Origin: Pseudomonadota bacterium
Lineage (GTDB): Bacteria > Pseudomonadota > Gammaproteobacteria > Burkholderiales > Ferrovaceae
Direction of reading: 5' to 3'
Length of the DNA stretch: 64,000 nt
Assembly (NCBI GenBank): GCA_021805445.1
Contig: JAJZFH010000045.1
Span: 1 to 64,000 of the forward strand
This document shows, one piece after another, positions 21,377 through 31,977 of the stretch. The number at the start of each line of letters is the position of its first letter. Positions within the stretch are counted from its first letter, which is position 1. The notes below the pieces were generated by a model. It saw only the letters and a list, made by a program, of their open reading frames with translations, was not told the DNA's origin and ran no database searches. The position numbers and the translations under genes are program-made.

Positions 21377-21511
21377 ATGAAACGTACTTATCAACCATCC
21401 GTCACCAAACGAAAACGCACTCATGGTTTTCTCGTACGAATGAAAACCCGTGGAGGACGTGCAGTCATCCGAGCACGTCGTGCTCAGGGTCGTGCTCGAT
21501 TGGCCGTTTGA
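21377..21511 (+). CDS. rpmH: 50S ribosomal protein L34
   Basis: A 44-residue, very basic ribosomal protein starting [19 protein letters not shown] and ending GRARLAV, an almost exact match to the universal L34 pattern and length. It is part of the large subunit. It diverges from dnaA and is followed after 24 bp by rnpA, the order found in nearly all bacteria. Confidence 0.97.
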   Translation: MKRTYQPSVTKRKRTHGFLVRMKTRGGRAVIRARRAQGRARLAV

Positions 21512-21514
21512 ATT

Positions 21515-21542
21515 GGTTGATTAAAAATCAATCGGTTGATTA
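21515..21542. repeat. Short repeats at the rpmH-rnpA junction
   Basis: GGTTGATTA occurs at 21515-21523 and again at 21534-21542. Between them the inverse AATCAA (21526-21531) pairs with the first copy as TTGATT-AAA-AATCAA. The second copy contains the TTG start codon of rnpA, so a hairpin here could affect its translation. Confidence 0.55.
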
Positions 21543-21901
21543 CCCTTTCGGGACGTGCTGATTTCGAGGCTGTTTTTTCCCGGAGACTCAGCCGATCGAC
21601 TCACCACTTCAGGATACTTGTCAAACCTAACGGAAGTGAAGATTTGCGCTTCGGTCAAGTCGTGGGTCGTAAAGTATGCCGGCGAGCAGTCGGGCGGAAC
21701 TATATGAGACGATTTTGCCGCGAATGGGTGAGGAAGCATTTAACGCAGTTGAGTGGTCTTGATGTGGTTTTGGTTCATAGAAAAATCTTTACCCATGAAG
21801 ATCAAACCCTCCTTTATGGGGAATTGGAATGCTTGACGGATTTCAGCCATAAATGTCGCGATTCTTGCAGTTCCTCATCCGTACGTATCAACTCTGCTTA
21901 A
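21536..21901 (+). CDS. rnpA: Ribonuclease P protein component
   Basis: A 121-residue basic protein that helps the RNase P RNA remove 5' leaders from tRNA precursors. Family features are RADFEAVF near the start, the [21 protein letters not shown] helix with the RNR-like core (GRN here), and VVLVHRK. The frame opens only at 21521 after a stop at 21518-21520; the one usable start is TTG 21536, with no good binding site, so translation may be coupled to rpmH or depend on structure. Its end overlaps yidD by 49 bp. Confidence 0.9.
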   Translation: MITLSGRADFEAVFSRRLSRSTHHFRILVKPNGSEDLRFGQVVGRKVCRRAVGRNYMRRFCREWVRKHLTQLSGLDVVLVHRKIFTHEDQTLLYGELECLTDFSHKCRDSCSSSSVRINSA

Positions 21902-22062
21902 GTCCTTTTCTGGGCCGTTCTTGTCGTTTTTATCCAACTTGCTCTCAATATGCTCACGATGCCATTCTTCTGCATGGGTCTGTGCGTGGTATCGGCTTGG
22001 CGGCAAAACGTTTGTGTAAATGTCACCCCTGGCATCCTGGGGGCTACGATCCCGTTCCGTGA
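21853..22062 (+). CDS. yidD: Membrane protein insertion efficiency factor YidD
   Basis: A 69-residue protein with the compact YidD fold: a hydrophobic, amphipathic N-terminus ([16 protein letters not shown]), then [18 protein letters not shown] with the conserved cysteines, and the C-terminal [13 protein letters not shown]. It sits at the inner face of the membrane and aids insertion through YidC. Its ATG lies within rnpA (49-bp overlap), and it stops 7 bp before yidC, so the three genes are tightly coupled. Confidence 0.95.
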   Translation: MSRFLQFLIRTYQLCLSPFLGRSCRFYPTCSQYAHDAILLHGSVRGIGLAAKRLCKCHPWHPGGYDPVP

Positions 22063-22069
22063 GAGTCCT

Positions 22070-23728
22070 ATGAAACTGCAACGAATCATCCCTCTGATTA
22101 TCTTCACTCTATCCAGTTTTATGCTGTGGGACGCTTGGCAAGTCTCTCAAGGAAAGAAGCCGGTCACAGGGATAAGTGCCCTTCCTGCCCCCAGTGCTTC
22201 TCATGGACAGGCTTCTGACGCACCGTCTCCCCCTGGTTCCGTGTCTACTTCTCCCACCGTTTCTTCGTCAGGAGAAGTGGTTGCTGCTTCAGACTTGACC
22301 CATGGTCAAAGAATTTTGGTTCATACCGATCTGTTCGATGCAGATATTGATACGGTTGGTGCAGACTTGCGCAGTTTGAAATTGAACCATCACCTCTCTG
22401 CTGAAAACGAGCATCGTCCCGTGGACCTGTTCGAAGATCACTCCAATTTGATCTATGTTGCCCAGAGCGGCTTGCTGGGAGATCATCTGCCGAACCATAC
22501 TTCGGTTTATCAGTCTTCAGTTACGAATTATTCCTTGGAACCTGGTCAGGAAGATATCTCTGTTCCTCTGACCACGGAAGTTCCGGGTGTGATTTCTGTG
22601 ACGAAAATTTACCACTTCAAGCGGGGAAGTTACGTCATTGGTGTTGAAACCAGGGTAAAAAATCTCTCCTCGACCCCCTTGTCCCCCTCCGCCTACTTTC
22701 AGTTTTTACGGGTTTCCAAGGCTCCCCCAGGTGATCCTCGATTTGTCAGCACCTATACGGGCCCCGCAGTTTATACCCAAGCCTCGAAATTCCAAAAAAT
22801 CTCCTTTTCGGACATCGAAAAAGGAAAAAAAGACTATCCTGTCAATGCCAATGATGGCTGGATTGCCATGCTTCAACACTATTTTGTCTCTGCCTGGCTA
22901 CCACCAAGTGGCGTGCCGCGTGAGTTCTTTACACGTAAGGTCGGGAATGATTTGTACACCGCAGGAGTCATTCTGCCCATGGGAACGATCCAGCCGCAAG
23001 GAAGTGCGGATGTGTCAGTCCCCCTTTATGCAGGACCTCAAGAAGGGGCGAAACTCAAGTCCCTTGCACCAGGTCTGGATTTGACCATCGATTATGGTTG
23101 GCTGACCATCATCGCCATGCCCATGTTTCAATTTCTCTCCTGGATTCATGGTCTGGTAGGAAATTGGGGGGTGGCCATCATCTTGCTGACGGTGACCATT
23201 AAATTGGCATTTTTCCCCCTTTCTGCGGCAAGTTACAAATCCATGGCCAAAATGCGCGTGGTTCAGCCAAAAATGGAAAGAATCCGGCAACAATATGCAG
23301 ATGATAAGGGCCGCATGAATCAGGCCATGATGGAGTTGTATAAAACAGAAAAAATAAACCCATTGGGGGGGTGTTTACCCATGGTGGTACAGATTCCCGT
23401 CTTCATTTCTCTTTACTGGGTGTTGCTGGGGGCGGTGGAATTGCGTCATGCGCCTTTCTTTGCATGGATTCATGATTTGTCTGCCCCCGATCCTTTCTAC
23501 ATCCTTCCTCTGATCATGACCGCTTCCATGTTTTTGCAACAACGCATGAGTCCCAAGCCGGCGGATCCGGTACAAGCAAAGGTGATGCAGTTCATGCCCC
23601 TTGCTTTCAGTTTCATGTTCTTTTTCTTTCCGGCTGGTCTGGTTCTGTACTGGGTTGTCAATAATCTCTTGTCCATTGCCCAGCAGTGGCAGATTACCCG
23701 TATGATGGGTGATGGAGTCAAGTCCTGA
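22070..23728 (+). CDS. yidC: Membrane protein insertase YidC
   Basis: A 552-residue inner-membrane insertase, close to the E. coli length (548). The N-terminal anchor starts MKLQRIIPLIIFTLSSFML; a large periplasmic P1 domain follows (about 60-330), then the conserved core of five helices starting near YGWLTIIAMPMFQFLSWI, with the cytoplasmic hairpin around YKSMAKMRVVQPKMERI. It inserts small membrane proteins, among them the c subunit of ATP synthase, whose gene lies about 8 kb downstream. The frame is open further upstream, but ATG 22070 with GAGAG in front and the family N-terminus fix the start. The 3' end overlaps mnmE by 17 bp. Confidence 0.97.
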   Translation: MKLQRIIPLIIFTLSSFMLWDAWQVSQGKKPVTGISALPAPSASHGQASDAPSPPGSVSTSPTVSSSGEVVAASDLTHGQRILVHTDLFDADIDTVGADLRSLKLNHHLSAENEHRPVDLFEDHSNLIYVAQSGLLGDHLPNHTSVYQSSVTNYSLEPGQEDISVPLTTEVPGVISVTKIYHFKRGSYVIGVETRVKNLSSTPLSPSAYFQFLRVSKAPPGDPRFVSTYTGPAVYTQASKFQKISFSDIEKGKKDYPVNANDGWIAMLQHYFVSAWLPPSGVPREFFTRKVGNDLYTAGVILPMGTIQPQGSADVSVPLYAGPQEGAKLKSLAPGLDLTIDYGWLTIIAMPMFQFLSWIHGLVGNWGVAIILLTVTIKLAFFPLSAASYKSMAKMRVVQPKMERIRQQYADDKGRMNQAMMELYKTEKINPLGGCLPMVVQIPVFISLYWVLLGAVELRHAPFFAWIHDLSAPDPFYILPLIMTASMFLQQRMSPKPADPVQAKVMQFMPLAFSFMFFFFPAGLVLYWVVNNLLSIAQQWQITRMMGDGVKS

Positions 23729-25079
23729 TATTATCGTTGCTCAAGCAACAGCCCCGATTCCCTCAGGGATCGGGGTATTGCGCGTCTCTGGGCGATCCAT
23801 GGAGGCGTTGGTCCGCTCTTTGACAGGCAAAGGCTATCCTGTAGCACGTCAGGCCTCTCTACGTTCCTTTTATAATCGTTCGGGAGAGGTCATTGATCAG
23901 GGGCTCATCCTGTATTTTCCGGCACCGCATTCCTACACAGGGGAAGATGTCATTGAGTTGCACGCCCACGGTAGCCCAGTCGTTCTCCAGGAATTACAAG
24001 TGCACTGTCTCCAGTGGGGAGCAAGATTGGCCAATCCGGGAGAATTTACCCTAAGGGCTTACCTCAATAATAAAATAGACCTTAACCAGGCCGAAGCCGT
24101 GGCTGACTTGATTCATGCGGAATCTTCCCAAGCGGCTCGTTCGGCGGCCATGGCTTTATCCGGAAAGTTTTCCGAAGTCATTCATTCCCTGATTTCCGAT
24201 CTCACGACGCTTCGGGTGCGGCTGGAAAGTGATTTCGATTTTACTGATGAGGAACTCCCGGTTTTTCATGAAATTTCCTTCCGTTCTTCCTTGAATCATC
24301 TTCTGGAACGGTTGACACGTTTGGTGGAAAATTCAAGGCAAGGGGAACTCTTACGTGAAGGTAAACAGATTGTTTTGATTGGTTCTCCCAATGTCGGGAA
24401 GTCAAGTTTGCTCAACGCGCTGACCGAGGAAGACCATGCCCTGGTTACACCCATTGCGGGGACCACACGGGACTTGATTCGCGGTCATATGGTTTTACAA
24501 GGCATCCCAATACATCTGGTGGATACTGCGGGTATTCGGGAGACAGAGGATCTCGTTGAACTTGCTGGAATTGAGCGCACATGGTTGGCGGCCAACAAGT
24601 CGGATTTGGCCTTGGTCGTGGTTGATGTTCGCAAAGGGTTGACGGAGGATGATCGTTCCTTGATTGGACGTTTGCTACCCGACCAACCAAAATTGGTCGT
24701 TGCGAATAAAATCGATCTGTTGTCACCCGAATGCGATGCCGTTTCTGAATTGAGGCACTCTCTTGCAGGGGTGTTACCGGTTGTTCCTGTATCTGCACAG
24801 ACGAGGGGTGGATTGGATGTGCTGAAGCAAGAGATGCTATCAGGCATGGATATCGGTCGTTCTTCGGAGGCACCATTGCTGCTGGCACGTGAACGCCATA
24901 TTGGAATTTTAGTGCAAGCCATGGGTCACCTGCAGGAAGCCTTGAAGACCTTGGAATCAGAGTTTGTCGCGGAAGAATTACGTCAAACCCAACTTAAGTT
25001 GGCACAAATCTCAGGGAAGGAATTTGCGGCAGATGACTTGTTGGGGGAGATTTTTTCAAGGTTTTGTATCGGTAAGTAA
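23712..25079 (+). CDS. mnmE: tRNA modification GTPase MnmE
   Basis: A 455-residue GTPase that works with MnmG to add carboxymethylaminomethyl to U34 of tRNAs. The N-terminal folate-binding domain begins SPDIIVAQATAP. The G domain is inserted in the helical part: G1 GSPNVGKSSL (about residue 225), DTAGIRETED, and ANKID. The invariant C-terminal FCIGK supplies the catalytic Cys. I prefer ATG 23712 over GTG 23709. It overlaps yidC by 17 bp and is separated from mnmG by 69 bp containing a parS palindrome. Confidence 0.96.
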   Translation: MESSPDIIVAQATAPIPSGIGVLRVSGRSMEALVRSLTGKGYPVARQASLRSFYNRSGEVIDQGLILYFPAPHSYTGEDVIELHAHGSPVVLQELQVHCLQWGARLANPGEFTLRAYLNNKIDLNQAEAVADLIHAESSQAARSAAMALSGKFSEVIHSLISDLTTLRVRLESDFDFTDEELPVFHEISFRSSLNHLLERLTRLVENSRQGELLREGKQIVLIGSPNVGKSSLLNALTEEDHALVTPIAGTTRDLIRGHMVLQGIPIHLVDTAGIRETEDLVELAGIERTWLAANKSDLALVVVDVRKGLTEDDRSLIGRLLPDQPKLVVANKIDLLSPECDAVSELRHSLAGVLPVVPVSAQTRGGLDVLKQEMLSGMDIGRSSEAPLLLARERHIGILVQAMGHLQEALKTLESEFVAEELRQTQLKLAQISGKEFAADDLLGEIFSRFCIGK

Positions 25080-25091
25080 TGGTTGGTCGAG

Positions 25092-25119
25092 CCCCTGTGT
25101 TTCACGTGAAACACAGGGG
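25092..25119. other. parS: Perfect parS centromere site
   Basis: A 28-bp perfect palindrome whose core, TGTTTCACGTGAAACA (25098-25113), is the canonical chromosomal parS sequence. ParB (encoded 3.4 kb away) would bind and spread from here. It sits in the mnmE-mnmG gap, about 5 kb from the likely origin. It has no T tract and does not look like a terminator. Confidence 0.93.
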
Positions 25120-25148
25120 GAAACGGGTATAAAGGATGGGCACAACAA

Positions 25149-27032
25149 GTGAAATATCCTCAGGAATTTTCGGTAATCATTGTAGGAGGGGGGCATGCCG
25201 GTACAGAAGCCGCATTGGCTTCAGCACGCGCTGGTATGATGACGCTCTTGTTGACACACAATATCGAGACATTGGGTCAAATGTCTTGTAATCCTTCAAT
25301 TGGTGGTATTGGTAAGGGGCATCTGGTTAAGGAAATTGATGCCTTGGGCGGTGTGATGGGATTGGCTGCCGATGCTGCAGGGATTCAGTTCAGAATATTG
25401 AACAGTAGCAAAGGTCCGGCTGTCCGGGCAACCCGTGCTCAAATTGACCGACAACTTTATCGACAGTATATTCGCACACGCTTGGAAAACCAGCCGAACC
25501 TGAGTATTTTCCAGCAAGCCGTTACTGGACTCAAGGTGATTGGCGGGCGTGTGGTGGGAGTGGAGACTCAATTAGGGATATGGTTTTCTGGCCGATCGGT
25601 GGTCCTGACGACGGGAACATTTTTGGCGGGATTGATGCATATTGGTCTGAATAAAATTCCTGGAGGACGGGCCGGTGATGCTCCGGCTATTCCATTGGCA
25701 GAACAATTGAAAGAGTTATCCCTGCCTGTAGGCCGCTTGAAAACAGGAACGCCTCCTCGAATCGATGGGAGGACCATTGACTATTCCAAAACGTTGGCCC
25801 AGCCTGGAGATGAGCCGAAACCGAAGTTTTCATTTTGGTCGGCGGAAGAAAATCATCCTCGACAAGTGCCGTGCTGGATTACCCATACCACCGAAATGAC
25901 TCATGAAATCATCCGTCAGGGTTTGGACCGATCTCCTCTTTATACGGGGGTTATCGAGGGCGTAGGACCGCGTTACTGTCCCTCCATAGAAGACAAGATA
26001 CATCGTTTTGGAGATAAATCATCGCACCAAATCTATCTGGAGCCTGAGGGCTTGACGACTCGTGAAGTGTATCCCAATGGCATTTCCACAAGTTTACCCT
26101 TTGACGTTCAACTGGCCTTGGTGCACTCGATTCCTGGGCTGGAAAAGGCACACTTAATGAGACCAGGATATGCCATTGAATATGATTATCTAGACCCTAG
26201 GGGGTTATTTCCCACCCTGGAATCCAAATCGTTGCGAGGCTTGTTTCTTGCCGGACAGATCAATGGGACCACGGGGTATGAAGAAGCCGCAGCACAAGGA
26301 TTGCTTGCTGGTCTTAATGCGGCATGTGCTGCGCGTAACATGGATGGATGGGCTCCCCAGCGACATGAGGCTTACCTGGGCGTCATGGTGGATGACTTGG
26401 TGACGCGAGGGGTTACAGAGCCTTACCGAATGTTTACCAGTAGAGCAGAATACCGTTTGCAATTGCGAGAGGATAATGCTGACTTAAGACTTTCTGAACG
26501 TGCCCATAACCTCGGTCTGATTTCTGAGGAACAATGGGCTGAGTTTTTAGAGAAAAGGGAGATGATCGAAGAAGAAACCCAGAGAATCGGAAAAATTCGA
26601 TTCCATCCTGAAAACCATTCAACGAATGAATTGAACGAAATATTTGGACCTAACTATCCAGACAAGGAAGTTACCTACCTTGAGTTGCTCAGAAGGCCGG
26701 AGGTTGGCTATGAACAACTTGAACTTCTCAATGTCCTGGAACCAAATTCTGAAAAATTACAGGCCGTCAGAAAACAGGTGGAAATTCAGGTAAAATACAG
26801 CGGCTACATTGAGCGCCAAAAACTGGAAGTTGAACGACAACGAGCCCAGGAAGAGACAAAATTATCCCAGAACCTGAACTATTTTGAAGTCTTGGGGTTA
26901 TCCCATGAGGTTCAGGAAAAATTACAGCAACATTGTCCAACAACCTTGGGACAAGCCAGTCGGATACCCGGGATTACTCCAGCAGCCATTTCGTTGCTTA
27001 TGGTCCATGTAAAGCGAACACATCATGTTTGA
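25149..27032 (+). CDS. mnmG: tRNA uridine-5-carboxymethylaminomethyl modification enzyme MnmG (GidA)
   Basis: A 627-residue FAD enzyme that, with MnmE, modifies the wobble uridine of certain tRNAs. The FAD loop GGGHAG occupies residues 13-18. Family blocks include [24 protein letters not shown], cut by its well-known PSIGG core, [23 protein letters not shown], and [21 protein letters not shown]. The helical C-terminus binds tRNA and MnmE. The start is GTG 25149, 30 bp past the parS palindrome. The last 8 bp overlap rsmG. Confidence 0.97.
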   Translation: MKYPQEFSVIIVGGGHAGTEAALASARAGMMTLLLTHNIETLGQMSCNPSIGGIGKGHLVKEIDALGGVMGLAADAAGIQFRILNSSKGPAVRATRAQIDRQLYRQYIRTRLENQPNLSIFQQAVTGLKVIGGRVVGVETQLGIWFSGRSVVLTTGTFLAGLMHIGLNKIPGGRAGDAPAIPLAEQLKELSLPVGRLKTGTPPRIDGRTIDYSKTLAQPGDEPKPKFSFWSAEENHPRQVPCWITHTTEMTHEIIRQGLDRSPLYTGVIEGVGPRYCPSIEDKIHRFGDKSSHQIYLEPEGLTTREVYPNGISTSLPFDVQLALVHSIPGLEKAHLMRPGYAIEYDYLDPRGLFPTLESKSLRGLFLAGQINGTTGYEEAAAQGLLAGLNAACAARNMDGWAPQRHEAYLGVMVDDLVTRGVTEPYRMFTSRAEYRLQLREDNADLRLSERAHNLGLISEEQWAEFLEKREMIEEETQRIGKIRFHPENHSTNELNEIFGPNYPDKEVTYLELLRRPEVGYEQLELLNVLEPNSEKLQAVRKQVEIQVKYSGYIERQKLEVERQRAQEETKLSQNLNYFEVLGLSHEVQEKLQQHCPTTLGQASRIPGITPAAISLLMVHVKRTHHV

Positions 27033-27675
27033 ATATGACTGTATCACCTCAGAAGAAGTACAGGTCCTTCGCAAGGGTCTGGAAACATTAAATATTTCTG
27101 TGTCCGAAAAAAGCCTTGACCAGGCCATTCAATATTTGGACCTATTGGAAAAGTGGAATGGCGCCATCAATTTGACAGCCATTCGCGAAAGAAACAGAAT
27201 GTTACCCCTTCATTTGATGGATAGTTGGTCACTGGCCCCCTTTCTGAAAGAATCTGATTCGTTATTGGATGTAGGGTCTGGGGGAGGCTTTCCCGGGATT
27301 CCTGTTGCCCTGATTCGCCCTGATTTGTCCATTACCCTAATGGAATCCAATCAAAAGAAAGTTGCTTTTTTAAAACAAGCTAAAATCGAATTAAATCTAT
27401 CCAATCTGGAGATCATCGGCGAGCGTGTTGAACAGAGCACCCCGTCCAAGTTGTTTAATACCATTACTTGTCGAGCTTTTTCAGATCTTTCTGAATTTGT
27501 CCGTGCAACGCGTCATTTACTTCAGAAAGGGGGAGAATGGATTGCCATGAAAGGAGCCATACCTTATGACGAAATCAATCGCTTGCCTGCTGGAATATCA
27601 ACCACCATTACCCCCATTCAAATACCAGGTCTCAAGGCCGAACGACATTTAATTCATCTGCGTTCTGCAATCTGA
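27025..27675 (+). CDS. rsmG: 16S rRNA (guanine-527-N7)-methyltransferase RsmG
   Basis: A 216-residue SAM enzyme (GidB) that makes m7G527 in 16S rRNA. Seen are [12 protein letters not shown], the SAM loop [17 protein letters not shown], and [13 protein letters not shown]. It starts within mnmG (8-bp overlap) and its stop overlaps the parA start by one base (TGATG). The mnmG-rsmG-parA-parB order is one of the most conserved near bacterial origins. Confidence 0.95.
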   Translation: MFEYDCITSEEVQVLRKGLETLNISVSEKSLDQAIQYLDLLEKWNGAINLTAIRERNRMLPLHLMDSWSLAPFLKESDSLLDVGSGGGFPGIPVALIRPDLSITLMESNQKKVAFLKQAKIELNLSNLEIIGERVEQSTPSKLFNTITCRAFSDLSEFVRATRHLLQKGGEWIAMKGAIPYDEINRLPAGISTTITPIQIPGLKAERHLIHLRSAI

Positions 27676-28472
27676 TGACAAAAATATTGGCAGTCACCAA
27701 TCAGAAGGGTGGGGTGGGTAAAACCACGACAGTGGTCAACCTTGCTGCAAGTTTGACTGCCCTAGGTCAAAAGGTGCTATTGATTGATCTGGATCCTCAA
27801 GGAAATGCCACGACGGGCAGTGGGTTGGATAAAAACTCATTAAAAAATACGGTCTACCAGGTTTTGACTCAGGAACGATCCATCGATTCGGCAATTTATC
27901 GTTCTCCCACTGCAGGCTATGATGTCTTACCCGCCAATCGAGCGTTGGCAGGTGCTGAAATCGAGTTGGTGGATGTAGAGTTCAGGGAATTTCGTCTCAA
28001 AAACAGTTTGGAAAATGTCAGGTCAAATTACGACGTTATCCTGATTGACTGTCCTCCAGCACTTAATTTACTGACCCTCAATGGGTTGACGGCCACTTGG
28101 CGACTACTTATCCCGATGCAATGTGAGTATTATGCACTCGAGGGACTGACTGACCTTCTCCAGACCATTCGAAGAGTGCGCTCTCACCTTAATCCAGAGA
28201 TTGCCATTGAAGGATTATTACGGACCATGCTCGATCCAAGAAGCGCATTGGCGCAGCAGGTGTCTGCTCAGTTAGAAAGACATTTTTCAGGAAAAATATA
28301 TCGTACGGCCATTCCACGGAATATCAGATTGGCAGAGGCACCCAGTCATGGAAAACCCGTACTCCACTACGACCCTGCCTCCAAAGGTGCAATGGCTTAT
28401 CTGGAGTTGGCTAAAGAGATGATGGAACGTTTTGATGGTGCCGTTCCACGTGAAACAACTTCGCTCAGATGA
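27675..28472 (+). CDS. parA: Chromosome partitioning ATPase ParA (Soj)
   Basis: A 265-residue deviant-Walker ATPase that moves ParB-parS complexes. The motif KGGVGKTTT (residues 11-19) holds the signature Lys and P-loop Lys; LIDLDPQGNAT and VILIDCPPALNLLTLNGL follow. There is no N-terminal DNA-binding extension, which places it with chromosomal rather than plasmid type Ia ParA. It overlaps rsmG by one base. Its 3' end contains a parS-like sequence (28442-28457). Confidence 0.96.
   Translation: MTKILAVTNQKGGVGKTTTVVNLAASLTALGQKVLLIDLDPQGNATTGSGLDKNSLKNTVYQVLTQERSIDSAIYRSPTAGYDVLPANRALAGAEIELVDVEFREFRLKNSLENVRSNYDVILIDCPPALNLLTLNGLTATWRLLIPMQCEYYALEGLTDLLQTIRRVRSHLNPEIAIEGLLRTMLDPRSALAQQVSAQLERHFSGKIYRTAIPRNIRLAEAPSHGKPVLHYDPASKGAMAYLELAKEMMERFDGAVPRETTSLR
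28442..28457. other. parS: Second parS-like site, inside the 3' end of parA
   Basis: CGTTCCACGTGAAACA matches the parS consensus TGTTYCACGTGAAACA at 15 of 16 positions, differing only at the outer base. It falls in the last codons of parA, 31 bp before parB. ParB bound here could both seed a partition complex and sense its own gene. Confidence 0.75.
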
Positions 28473-28488
28473 AAACAAAGAGGGAAAA

Positions 28489-29367
28489 ATGAAAAAAAAC
28501 AAAGGATTGGGGCGCGGGCTCGATGCTTTGCTGGGAGAGGATCGGGGCGGCAGCGAGGATCAAACTAAAAATGATCGACTGACCTTTATTGATATCAATC
28601 AACTTCAACCGGGAAAATATCAACCCAGAACAAAGATGGACGCAACTTCCTTGGAAGAGTTGGCGCAGTCCATTGAAACCCAGGGGTTACTTCAACCAAT
28701 TCTTGTCCGAGTAGTGGAAACCGGGAACTACGAAATCATCGCGGGGGAACGGCGCTGGCGGGCCTCCAGGATGGCTGGGCTTTCTGAAGTTCCTGTCATG
28801 ATTCGGAATATTCCGGACGAAACGGCGCTGGCTGTGGGCTTGATCGAAAATATACAACGGGAAAATCTTAATCCGTTGGAAGAAGCTCAGGGGTTGGAGC
28901 GTTTGATCGATGAATTCGGAATGACGCATGAAGGAGCAGCACAGGCAGTTGGACGGTCTCGCAGTGCAGTAACGAATCTTTTGAGATTGTTGCAGTTGTC
29001 TGAAAATGTACAATCTCTTTTGATGGAAGGGATGATTGAAATGGGCCATGCTCGGGCCATGATTTCTCTACCCGAATTGCTCCAAAAAGAAGTGGCGTTG
29101 GAGGTCGTGGACAAACAATTGTCTGTGCGTCAGACCGAACAGCGCGTCAAGAAACTTCAAAACCACCCGATCTCGGTGGATAAAACGCCTAAAGTGTTGG
29201 AACGGTCTCGTGACATTCTTAAACTGGAAGAAAATCTGGCGGATCATTTTGGTACGCAGGTCTTGCTCAAATCTGGTTCAAAGGGGCAAGGCAGCGTGAC
29301 CATCAAGTTTTCGAACCTGGATCAACTGGATGGTATTTTGATGCGTTTCGGTTTGGACAAGGAATAG
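28489..29367 (+). CDS. parB: Chromosome partitioning protein ParB (Spo0J)
   Basis: A 292-residue CTP-dependent clamp that loads at parS. The N-terminus is basic ([15 protein letters not shown]). The CTPase motifs are seen as the C-box region [17 protein letters not shown], and the P-motif region [14 protein letters not shown]; the KorB/HTH domain with [18 protein letters not shown] follows, and a C-terminal dimer domain ends the protein. The start is ATG 28489 with GAGGG; an upstream ATG (28432) inside parA lacks support. The parA-parB gap is 16 bp. Confidence 0.95.
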   Translation: MKKNKGLGRGLDALLGEDRGGSEDQTKNDRLTFIDINQLQPGKYQPRTKMDATSLEELAQSIETQGLLQPILVRVVETGNYEIIAGERRWRASRMAGLSEVPVMIRNIPDETALAVGLIENIQRENLNPLEEAQGLERLIDEFGMTHEGAAQAVGRSRSAVTNLLRLLQLSENVQSLLMEGMIEMGHARAMISLPELLQKEVALEVVDKQLSVRQTEQRVKKLQNHPISVDKTPKVLERSRDILKLEENLADHFGTQVLLKSGSKGQGSVTIKFSNLDQLDGILMRFGLDKE

Positions 29368-29517
29368 TGCAAGGCACTATGCGATCCTGTTTGGCGATAA
29401 AGCGGAAGGATTGTGGAGGGGGAGAGCGGGGGGGGCCTCCATGAGGATATTTCGTGCATCTCCCACTCTGCGTGCCAGAAAAAATTGCGGGCATCAATAA
29501 ATTCAAAGGAATTCATT

Positions 29518-30360
29518 GTGCGCGGCAAACCAACGATCATAGCAATCGTTTCGCTGGTATTTTCAGGATGCTCATCGGTATCCGTACATGACCCTTTGAC
29601 CATGAAGCAGAATGATCTGGCTCTGGTCTATTATTGTACGGAATCGACTGCGCAAATGAGTATATTGGATAAAACACTGACCAAAGAAATAAATAAAGGC
29701 AAGTTTGAAGAAGTCCAAAAAGCCTCGCTTGGAGTTATTGACGATTATTTGAATACGAATATAGTCAAATCACCTTACCTGGTTATCAAGAAATTGCCGT
29801 CCTGCCAAGAGGTTACGACATTGCCTCACAAGCCAAATGCGCTATACCTGTCCATTACCTTGAATGGCTATGGGACGTTAAATGAAAGGTGGAAAAAAAT
29901 ATTCTTTGGCTCTGTATTGATAGAGGGAATCGCACAAGGAGTCGTCGTCAGTTCTGCAACCAAAGATCCGTGGCTTGGCATCGTTGTGGCGGTGGGGGAA
30001 CTTGGCCGTGAATACCTGACTTGGAGTGGCCTTGCTGTTGCAATGGAGGGGTTTGGTCAGGAGTATCTGGCCTGGAGTGGCATTGATTGGTTTGTGGGAA
30101 AAAATTATGCTCCGGTGACTTTGGAGGGTAAGTTGGTAACGTTAACGGACCAGCAAACCATATGGAAAGATAGTTCATCCGTCACGGATAATAGTGACGA
30201 GTTAAAAAACATGAGCAAGGATGAAAAAAATAATAAGGAGGTTCAATTAAGAGCCAGTCTGCATAAAGCGGAAAAGGAACTGATTTTATCTCTTAATACC
30301 TATTTGACAAAGGAAGTTTTGAAAAACAGGTTAACGCAGTCCACTGGTCAACCCCCATAA
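29518..30360 (+). CDS. Uncharacterised lipoprotein with an internal repeat
   Basis: I do not recognise this family. The GTG start at 29518 has AAGGA eight bases upstream and gives 280 residues. The frame remains open upstream to 29413, but then the signal would be internal. The N-terminus is a type II signal: Arg/Lys n-region, hydrophobic stretch TIIAIVSLVF, and lipobox FSGC, so the mature protein should be lipid-anchored in the envelope. A central hydrophobic region holds a repeat with a 17-residue period, GREYLTWSG (163-171) and GQEYLAWSG (180-188). A Lys/Glu/Asn-rich C-terminal third looks helical. Codon use is more AT-rich than in the flanking parB and atp genes. It interrupts the usual parB-atpI neighbourhood, which suggests insertion. 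No partner can be named. Confidence 0.72.
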   Translation: MRGKPTIIAIVSLVFSGCSSVSVHDPLTMKQNDLALVYYCTESTAQMSILDKTLTKEINKGKFEEVQKASLGVIDDYLNTNIVKSPYLVIKKLPSCQEVTTLPHKPNALYLSITLNGYGTLNERWKKIFFGSVLIEGIAQGVVVSSATKDPWLGIVVAVGELGREYLTWSGLAVAMEGFGQEYLAWSGIDWFVGKNYAPVTLEGKLVTLTDQQTIWKDSSSVTDNSDELKNMSKDEKNNKEVQLRASLHKAEKELILSLNTYLTKEVLKNRLTQSTGQPP

Positions 30361-30416
30361 ATTTATAGCGATTTAAAAAATTTGATTCAATAGCCATAAG
30401 GTCCAGAACAGAGACA

Positions 30417-30446
30417 TTGACTCTGGTCAAAGAGTTCCTTTATAAT
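30417..30446 (+). promoter_or_regulatory. Sigma-70 promoter of the atp operon
   Basis: TTGACT at 30417-30422, an 18-bp spacer, then a perfect TATAAT at 30441-30446. The start of transcription would fall just before the atpI ATG at 30460, so the leader is very short. This is one of the best promoter matches in the window and fits a strongly expressed operon. Confidence 0.72.
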
Positions 30447-30459
30447 CCCGCTGTTTGCC

Positions 30460-31950
<1,491 letters not shown>

Positions 31951-31977
31951 TTCGGACAATTCAAAGGGAGTACAGGC

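Noticed and set aside
25092-25119. Intrinsic terminator of mnmE
   Set aside because: The palindrome is parS; no U run follows on either strand.
29400-29450. G-rich GGAGG...CCTCC hairpin after parB as a terminator
   Set aside because: Only five base pairs around a G-rich loop and no T tract follows.
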